A stretch of 5,512 nucleotides of DNA, from contig JAGADB010000146.1 of the NCBI GenBank assembly GCA_017613815.1, forward strand, positions 1-5,512, given 5' to 3'. The stretch comes from Clostridia bacterium (lineage in GTDB: Bacteria > Bacillota > Clostridia > Oscillospirales > CAG-382). Position 1 is the first letter of the stretch. Every line of letters begins with the position of its first letter. The notes below the pieces were generated by a model that had not been told where the DNA came from, did no database searches, and saw only the letters and a program-made list of their open reading frames with translations. Positions 5,498-5,512 of the stretch are shown one piece after another. The translations under genes and the position numbers were made by a program.

Positions 5498-5512
5498 ATC
5501 CTATTATTTAAG

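Noticed and set aside
4468..5511. Long plus-strand open frame (347 codons) opposite the 3D-domain gene
   Set aside because: It is antisense to a gene with clear domains, is rich in Tyr, Phe, Arg and Val with no recognisable motif, and runs on into the AT-rich promoter region. It is explained by the codon bias of the real gene on the other strand.

Overview
The window is a conserved chromosomal segment that looks like a low-to-mid G+C Firmicute of the class Clostridia, probably an uncultivated or gut-type lineage. The reasons are the gene order rimP-nusA-rnpM(ylxR)-ylxQ-infB, the Gram-positive NusA without C-terminal acidic repeats, GGAGG-type ribosome binding sites, and a secreted G5/3D-domain envelope protein next door. 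All genes I accept lie on the minus strand, so the window reads biologically from right to left.

Right end (5206-5512): a bidirectional-looking intrinsic terminator (about 5457-5497), presumably closing a gene outside the window, then a very AT-rich stretch with no convincing gene, then a strong sigma-A type promoter (TTGACA, 17 bp, TAATAT). This promoter drives a 300-residue exported protein with a single DUF348-like module, a G5 domain and a C-terminal 3D domain. That protein starts with TTG behind a clear Shine-Dalgarno sequence.

Middle (4167-4302): the 136-bp gap after the 3D gene holds a second good promoter (TTGCAA, 17 bp, TACAAT with a TG extension). It is followed by an 86-nt leader with a perfect 11-bp hairpin and only a weak, interrupted U-tract. 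By analogy with B. subtilis, where NusA represses its own operon by stimulating termination in the leader, this hairpin is a candidate NusA-dependent attenuator.

Left three quarters (1-4166): the transcription/translation operon. rimP (30S maturation), nusA (elongation, termination and pausing factor), rnpM/ylxR (small RNA-binding protein, RNase P modulator), ylxQ (L7Ae-family kink-turn RNA binder) and infB (initiation factor IF2, cut by the left edge after 555 codons). rnpM and ylxQ overlap by 11 nt and ylxQ and infB are 2 nt apart, pointing to translational coupling.

The region is ordinary housekeeping DNA overall; I see no mobile element, CRISPR array or unknown multi-gene system. The points worth a second look are the rimP leader hairpin with overlapping mini-ORFs, an rnpM Shine-Dalgarno separated from its start by a small hairpin, a roughly 50-residue acidic insertion in NusA, a four-cysteine version of RnpM, and a very long IF2 N-terminal arm.
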